Shown: in pieces, positions 60,153 to 64,000 of the stretch
Layout of the letters: each line of letters begins with the position of its first letter
How positions within the stretch are numbered: the stretch's first letter is position 1
Assembly (NCBI RefSeq): GCF_045920555.1
Contig: NZ_CP174509.1
Span: forward strand, 1,488,001-1,552,000
Source: Pseudalkalibacillus sp045920555
GTDB lineage: Bacteria > Bacillota > Bacilli > Bacillales > Fictibacillaceae
DNA length: 64,000 nucleotides
Direction of reading: 5' to 3'
Program-made: the position numbers and the translations under genes
The notes under the pieces: generated by a model
Database searches by the model: none
What the model was told of the DNA's origin: nothing
The model's input: only the letters and a program-made list of their open reading frames with translations

Positions 60153-61199
60153 TTAGGCGCAGGAGTAGCAAGTCTCTTCCCACCCCGTGCAGCATGTTGA
60201 GGCACAAACTGGACACCAGAGTAACACGCATGGAAGGCATCCAGCCCAGGTCCCACATGCCAGGGTGCAAGGGCCACAACATTGAATCAAACAACGAACA
60301 CTCCAGGTTTTGCATTCCCTTCCTCCGCCATAAGAAAAGTTATCGATGGTGCAATTGCCACAGGCTGCCTGAATGCTGGCATCTTTCACCGGCTCACCGT
60401 TCACGATTTGATCGACCAGGGTAATCGTTTCCTTTTCTTCATCCATCTTGTATAAGTAACTTCCTCGACCAAAATGATAGATGGGAACACTTAAGGAATA
60501 GTAAACCGAAATATAATTCCCTTTTTGCGTAACGAGTGCTACTAGGGTATTGCCATCCTCTAACATGTGAAAGACGCCTTTAACACTTAAAGCATCAATG
60601 GAAAGTTCGGCTTCCTTAAAAGAGAGTGCATTTTGAACATCTGAAGTAAGATATTTATTTAATTCTTTAGGACTCAATTCCTTTGATTCTTTGATTTTCA
60701 CCTTGGTTCTCCAGTTCTTAGGTGTCAGTGGATCTGAATCCTCTAAGGTGGCGGCCAGTGTGTTTTTGGTAAATCGTTGAGGAAGGATAGAGGTCAATAA
60801 GGGAGATAATAATACACCACCCAGAAGGATCCCTCCCTTTTTGACAAACGAACGTCTTCCCTGGTACTCGAGCGGAGTGAGCGACTTCTTTGTAAACCAG
60901 GGTACACCTGCCTCCCGGATCGTCCTGGAGATACGTAATGACTTACGAATACCCAATCCTTTAAGGATATACGTTTTTAATTGCATTCCTGTATAGACTT
61001 TAGGTGGTTTGTGAACGTTCACTTCAAGGATAGTAGGTTCAAATACCCAGTCGGTTTTGGCTTGATTTAACAGTTTTTTCATCTTAGGGTTATGAAGACT
61101 TTGAATCATCAGCCATCCGTTGCTTTCCTTTTCGATCGAAGCTGCCAAATGGCTGCATACTGAACAATTGGAATCAAAAAGTAAATAGCGTTTTACCAT
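60153..61199 (-). CDS. DCC-domain / internal Tat motif / cysteine-rich tail protein (bacteriocin-like candidate)
   Basis: 348 aa from ATG 61199 (behind AAGAGGTGA). Three parts are visible. (1) Residues 1-105: DCC (DUF393)-type thiol-oxidoreductase-like domain with C12-x-x-C15 in LLFDSNCSVCSHLA. (2) Residues 114-139: GRRSFVKKGGILLGGVLLSP, a twin-arginine motif and hydrophobic helix, with a possible cleavage site after LAA near 150. (3) Residues 155-275: a globular region, then a 69-residue tail (280-348) with 16 Cys, rich in Gly, Trp and Pro. Tat genes follow in the same operon. The layout (Tat signal, precursor domain, Cys-rich C-terminal peptide) recalls halocin C8-type bacteriocin precursors. 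No homologue is named from sequence. Confidence 0.8.
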   Translation of the reverse strand: MVKRYLLFDSNCSVCSHLAASIEKESNGWLMIQSLHNPKMKKLLNQAKTDWVFEPTILEVNVHKPPKVYTGMQLKTYILKGLGIRKSLRISRTIREAGVPWFTKKSLTPLEYQGRRSFVKKGGILLGGVLLSPLLTSILPQRFTKNTLAATLEDSDPLTPKNWRTKVKIKESKELSPKELNKYLTSDVQNALSFKEAELSIDALSVKGVFHMLEDGNTLVALVTQKGNYISVYYSLSVPIYHFGRGSYLYKMDEEKETITLVDQIVNGEPVKDASIQAACGNCTIDNFSYGGGRECKTWSVRCLIQCCGPCTLACGTWAGCLPCVLLWCPVCASTCCTGWEETCYSCA

Positions 61200-61443
61200 A
61201 TAATCACCTCTTAAATTTTTTAAAAACATCCTATCAAGATGGAATTACAACTTATATTCTCGAGATAAAAGGGTAATGTTATTGTCCATGTAATCGATTG
61301 TATACATTTATGGATTTTTTAGAGAGCTATCATAGATGGCTTGTGATTCTAATTTTCTCAATGTAATTGAGGGAAGAATGTTTCATTTTTTATCACTTCT
61401 TATTGCAGTGAATTCTCTACAATTCTATTTCTTAGAAGTATAT

Positions 61444-61692
61444 TTAGGTTATATAAAACAACCTTAACGATAAATTATTTATCATGAGGGTCAAAAAAAA
61501 AAGATCAGGAAATAGGTATTTCATGTTTTTTTGAAAGTAATTTTCATATTTAATCATTGTTTTAAGACCAGGGTTTACCACTCCTTTTTCAAGTTTCCTT
61601 ACATAAATTGTAGAGATTCCAATACGGTTAGCCAGTTCTTTTTGTGTGAGATTTTGATTTTTACGTAATTCAATTAAATGTTTGCGTTCCAT
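61444..61692 (-). CDS. XRE family small DNA-binding protein
   Basis: 82-aa helix-turn-helix protein. HTH at residues 5-58: LRKNQNLTQKELANRIGISTIYVRKLEKGVVNPGLKTMIK, then the usual family ending KYLFPDLFF. The last 15 or so residues look like a non-conserved extension. It lies upstream of, and on the same strand as, the cysteine-rich/Tat operon and is divergent from a second XRE regulator. Five copies of a GATAA-N5-TTATC box lie around it. ATG after GAGAAGAAATGG-type weak RBS. Likely a switch regulator of the operon. Confidence 0.85.
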   Translation of the reverse strand: MERKHLIELRKNQNLTQKELANRIGISTIYVRKLEKGVVNPGLKTMIKYENYFQKNMKYLFPDLFFLTLMINNLSLRLFYIT

Positions 61693-61705
61693 TTCTTCTC
61701 CTCAT

Positions 61706-61811
61706 GATAAATTTTCTATCGTTGAACACACTATACCATGATAAGTTTTTTATCGTCAATGGTATTTTGATAACTATTTTATCTTTTAAGGAAAACGATA
61801 CATTTTTTATC
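61706..61811. promoter_or_regulatory. array of four 15-bp XRE operator boxes
   Basis: GATAAATTTTCTATC (61706-61720), GATAAGTTTTTTATC (61740-61754), GATAACTATTTTATC (61769-61783) and GATACATTTTTTATC (61797-61811) share GATA-N7-TATC, spaced 28-34 bp start to start. A fifth, perfect copy GATAAATTATTTATC (61469-61483) lies within the 3' end of the small XRE gene. The array fills the divergent control region between the two XRE genes. Confidence 0.8.
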
Positions 61812-61877
61812 TATAATATAGAGTGTACAATCTCTAAAATATTCGATTTAAAGTGTTACCTGAAAGGAATGAACCAT

Positions 61878-62216
61878 ATGATGGGTTCACGATTGAAAAA
61901 ACTTCGAGGAAAAAAGACGCAGGAAGAAATTGCTGGTAAATTAGGAATCTCAAGAGCTCGATATTCTCACTATGAAAATAATAGAGTAGAACCAGATTCA
62001 GAATTACTGGGAAGGATAGCAGATATTTTCGGTGTTACTACAGATTATCTACTTGGTCGAACGGATATTCCTAACCCAAATTATAAAGAAAATGAAAGAT
62101 ACACATGTCAAAATTATGAAAACCTTTCTGAAGAAGAAAAGGATTATCTTAAACTTCAATTAGAAATTTTCCGAAAGATAAAGGAAAAAGATAAGAATGA
62201 ATCTGATGGCGGATGA
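61878..62216 (+). CDS. XRE family transcriptional regulator (SinR/Xre-like)
   Basis: 112 aa from ATG 61878, nine bases after AAAGGA. N-terminal HTH (residues 3-60: LKKLRGKKTQEEIAGKLGISRARYSHYENNRVEPDSELLGRIADIFGVTTDYLLGRT), followed by a charged C-terminal helix (LSEEEKDYLKLQLEIFRKIKEKDK) suited to dimerisation. Similar to phage- and ICE-type Xre/ImmR repressors. Divergent from the 61444 XRE gene; the operator array lies between them. Probable repressor of the neighbouring Cys-rich/Tat operon or of the small XRE gene. Confidence 0.9.
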   Translation: MMGSRLKKLRGKKTQEEIAGKLGISRARYSHYENNRVEPDSELLGRIADIFGVTTDYLLGRTDIPNPNYKENERYTCQNYENLSEEEKDYLKLQLEIFRKIKEKDKNESDGG

Positions 62217-62385
62217 TTCTATATAGAATAGATCTTCTTGCGATGGCATCTTTTCTATATGAGAAATAATGACTAATTAATCTATGAATTAAGAACATGA
62301 CCTTAATTTTATGTTAATTTAGCATGTCAATGACGATAAGGATTCTTGCTCAAGTTAACTTAGTGAAGCTTAATAAAATTACCAG

Positions 62386-62540
62386 TTGAAGGTTTGTCGC
62401 AAAATTGATAATATAACTTTAAAATCAAAAGGCTATGTGTGACTGGCGAACACGGATAACCGTGAGGGAGCACATAGTATCGATAGCCGTTCGCCTGGGC
62501 AGAGGTAAGGGATTTTAGATCCCTTGCCTCTTCGTGTTTT
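62386..62540 (+). ncRNA. ZTP (pfl) riboswitch upstream of serA
   Basis: Promoter TTGAAG (62386) -N17- TAATAT (62409) precedes an RNA with the pfl core: P1 CTATGTG/CACATAG, GTGACTGGCGAAC, small hairpin ACGG-ATAA-CCGT, GAGGGAGC, and GTTCGCCTGGGCA, whose GTTCGCC pairs with GGCGAAC as the expected pseudoknot. An intrinsic terminator AGAGGTAAGGGAT/ATCCCTTGCCTCT (62502-62532) and a T-rich tail follow. serA starts 130 nt later. ZTP riboswitches activate one-carbon and serine/glycine genes when ZTP signals low 10-formyl-THF. Confidence 0.9.
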
Positions 62541-62672
62541 CAGAAGGGAGTGTCAGGGAACCGGAATCGATCCATTCTAAGCAGTGAACACAGGTCATCA
62601 TGGTTGTAGACGTAAGGACAATTATCTATTTGATACAAATAAGACTACAAAAAGAAAAGAGGAGAAGATTCA

Positions 62673-63872
62673 ATGAGCATAATGACGTTAGACAAAGTCA
62701 AAACGATCAAGACGTTAAATGGTATTGCAGCAAGCGGACTCAATGTATTCAATAAAGATGGTTTCGGGATCGATAATGATAGTGAAAATCCTGATGCCAT
62801 TGTTGTCCGCAGTTATGACATGCATTCAATGGAATTTGGCAATAACCTGAAGGCGATTGCACGTGCTGGTGCAGGTGTCAATAATATCCCTGTTGAAAAG
62901 TGTACAGAATGTGGCATCGTCGTTTTCAATACCCCCGGCGCTAATGCCAATGCAGTCAAGGAACTGGTGCTGACATCATTGATGGCTTCATCCCGAAATC
63001 TTTTTACCGGTATAAGCTGGGTGAAGTCGTTGGAAAGTGAAGGGGCACGAATTCCTGAACTTGTAGAAGCCGGAAAAAAACAATTTGTCGGAAATGAAAT
63101 AAAAGGAAAAACACTGGGTGTCATCGGCTTGGGAGCAATCGGTGCGCTTGTAGCGAATGATGCACTTGATTTAGATATGGACGTTCTGGGGTTTGATCCG
63201 TTCATCTCCGTGGATACGGCTTGGAATTTGTCCCGGAAAATACAACGAGCCATGACCATTGAACAGTTGTTTGCTGAGTCGGATTATATCACCGTGCACG
63301 TTCCGTTGACGGATGGCACAAAAGGAATGTTCAATAAAGCAACCTTTGACATCATGAAGAAGGGCGTCAATATTCTGAATTTCTCCCGCGGTGAACTTGT
63401 GGACGAAACACATATGGCTGATGCACTTGAAAATGGGAGAGTAGGCAAATATATTACAGACTTTCCAAGCGAAAAACTGCTAAACGTGGAAAATGTCATT
63501 TCAATCCCTCACCTTGGTGCTTCTACGAAAGAATCAGAGGAAAACTGTGCGGTCATGGCAGCTCGCCAAACGAAGGAATACCTAGAGACAGGGAACATCA
63601 AAAACTCTGTCAACTTCCCGAACGCTTCTCTGCCTTATACAGGAAAACGTCGAATCGCGGGTTTTCACAAAAACGTTCCAAACATGGTCGGACAGATTAC
63701 ATCCATTCTATCAAACCATAACTTGAACATTGCAGACATGGTGAACAGAAGCCGGGGAGATTATGCGTATACGATGATCGATATCGACAATCAAGTAAAT
63801 GGAGATAACGTGATCGGCCTGGAGGAAGATATCAGACAGATCGAGGGAATCGTTACCGTACGTGTCATTTAA
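62673..63872 (+). CDS. serA: D-3-phosphoglycerate dehydrogenase
   Basis: 399-aa NAD-dependent dehydrogenase making 3-phosphohydroxypyruvate, the first step of serine synthesis. Visible: ARAGAGVNNIPVEKCTECGIVVFNTPGANANAVKEL, Rossmann VIGLGAIGALVANDAL near residue 147, catalytic Arg/Glu/His residues in NFSRGELVDE and IPHLGASTKESEENCA, and a C-terminal ACT domain (PNMVGQITSILSNHNLNIADM). The ~400-aa short form with ACT domain is a known SerA variant. ATG behind AGAGGAGAAG. Under ZTP riboswitch control. Confidence 0.94.
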   Translation: MSIMTLDKVKTIKTLNGIAASGLNVFNKDGFGIDNDSENPDAIVVRSYDMHSMEFGNNLKAIARAGAGVNNIPVEKCTECGIVVFNTPGANANAVKELVLTSLMASSRNLFTGISWVKSLESEGARIPELVEAGKKQFVGNEIKGKTLGVIGLGAIGALVANDALDLDMDVLGFDPFISVDTAWNLSRKIQRAMTIEQLFAESDYITVHVPLTDGTKGMFNKATFDIMKKGVNILNFSRGELVDETHMADALENGRVGKYITDFPSEKLLNVENVISIPHLGASTKESEENCAVMAARQTKEYLETGNIKNSVNFPNASLPYTGKRRIAGFHKNVPNMVGQITSILSNHNLNIADMVNRSRGDYAYTMIDIDNQVNGDNVIGLEEDIRQIEGIVTVRVI

Positions 63873-63896
63873 CTTCGTACAGTACAGTTCACATAT

Positions 63897-63940
63897 AAAA
63901 AAGCACGTGGTTTCACAATAAGAAATCACGTGCTTTTTTT
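63897..63940 (+). terminator. terminator after serA
   Basis: AAAAAAGCACGTG (63897-63909) pairs with CACGTGCTTTTTT (63927-63939), with additional TTTC/GAAA pairing inside; ends in T-rich tail. Symmetric A/T flanks could make it work on both strands. Confidence 0.85.
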
Positions 63941-63950
63941 AAAACTTATG

Positions 63951-63998
63951 TTGACAGATAGAAAAACTTCAAGATATAATTATCTCGAATTCGAGATA
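63951..63998 (+). promoter_or_regulatory. promoter with MhqR-type operator at window edge
   Basis: TTGACA (63951-63956), 18-nt spacer, TATAAT (63975-63980), immediately followed by the perfect 18-bp palindrome TATCTCGAATTCGAGATA (63981-63998). The palindrome matches the MhqR operator known for B. subtilis quinone-stress genes (azoR2, mhqNOP). The controlled gene starts beyond the window. Confidence 0.75.
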
Positions 63999-64000
63999 TT

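Noticed and set aside
1..64000. CRISPR arrays, rRNA and tRNA genes
   Set aside because: No regularly spaced direct repeats, no rRNA-like stretches and no cloverleaf with a T-loop GTTCRA signature were found by eye; the folded leaders at 24.1 and 62.4 kb are riboswitches.

Overview
The window is about 64 kb of low-to-moderate GC DNA from a Gram-positive, almost certainly Bacillaceae, chromosome. The evidence is strong AGGAGG-type ribosome binding sites with ATG, TTG and GTG starts, sigma-A promoters (TTGACA-N17-TACAAT), lipoprotein-type solute receptors, a separate TatA/TatC pair, a YqjM-like flavin oxidoreductase, a B. subtilis-style glucarate/galactarate pathway and Firmicute-type riboswitches. 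No rRNA, tRNA or CRISPR array was seen. Most of the window is an accessory catabolic region: cassettes that each pair a regulator, a transporter and enzymes for (sugar) acids, mixed with gene fossils.

Layout. (1) 1-1270: chloramphenicol acetyltransferase gene behind an RBS-sequestering attenuator hairpin, then a frameshifted GNAT pseudogene. (2) 1436-6088: GntR regulator, tartrate/D-malate-type dehydrogenase, 2-hydroxycarboxylate transporter and an enolase-superfamily dehydratase. (3) 6265-19304: IclR regulator divergent from a long AT-rich operon (FAD amine oxidase, HyuA/HyuB, two SDRs, two-part Na+ symporter, OYE-type reductase, NodB-fold deacetylase, Ntn-type C45 hydrolase, GNAT) that looks like an uncharacterised pathway for an N-containing compound. 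A second GNAT fragment follows, so this 18-kb stretch is bracketed by two degenerate copies of one gene. (4) 19776-24240: amidohydrolase, DUF899 pseudogene, PhzF, LysR and an orphan ZTP-type riboswitch. (5) 24268-30487: GntR, mandelate-racemase-group dehydratase, Ldh-type dehydrogenase, TAXI-TRAP transporter. (6) 31055-41643: GC-richer glucarate/galactarate operon (FadR-type regulator, kdgD, gucD, tripartite tricarboxylate (TTT) transporter, gudD, Ldh-type dehydrogenase, garD), converting aldarates to 2-oxoglutarate. (7) 41796-42404: ykkC-family riboswitch before a NUDIX hydrolase. (8) 42608-48099: paralogous FadR regulator, a collapsed kdgD-gucD fossil, UxuA-like mannonate dehydratase, second TTT transporter, IS3 remnant. 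(9) 48429-56823: ROK repressor, ABC sugar importer without ATPase, two Gfo/Idh/MocA dehydrogenases, sugar isomerase/epimerase, ROK kinase. (10) 56920-58346: two CBO0543-like membrane proteins. (11) 58776-62216: a minus-strand operon encoding a 348-aa DCC / internal twin-arginine / 16-cysteine-tail protein, a small membrane protein, TatA and TatC, beside two XRE regulators whose shared control region carries four copies of a 15-bp operator. (12) 62386-63940: ZTP riboswitch and serA; then a promoter with an MhqR-like palindrome at the window edge.

The most novel-looking element is (11), a self-contained Tat export locus for a cysteine-rich, bacteriocin-like protein. The second is the IclR-controlled operon of (3). 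Other points of interest are the decayed orphan riboswitch, the ykkC-NUDIX riboswitch and the collapsed duplicate aldarate operon.
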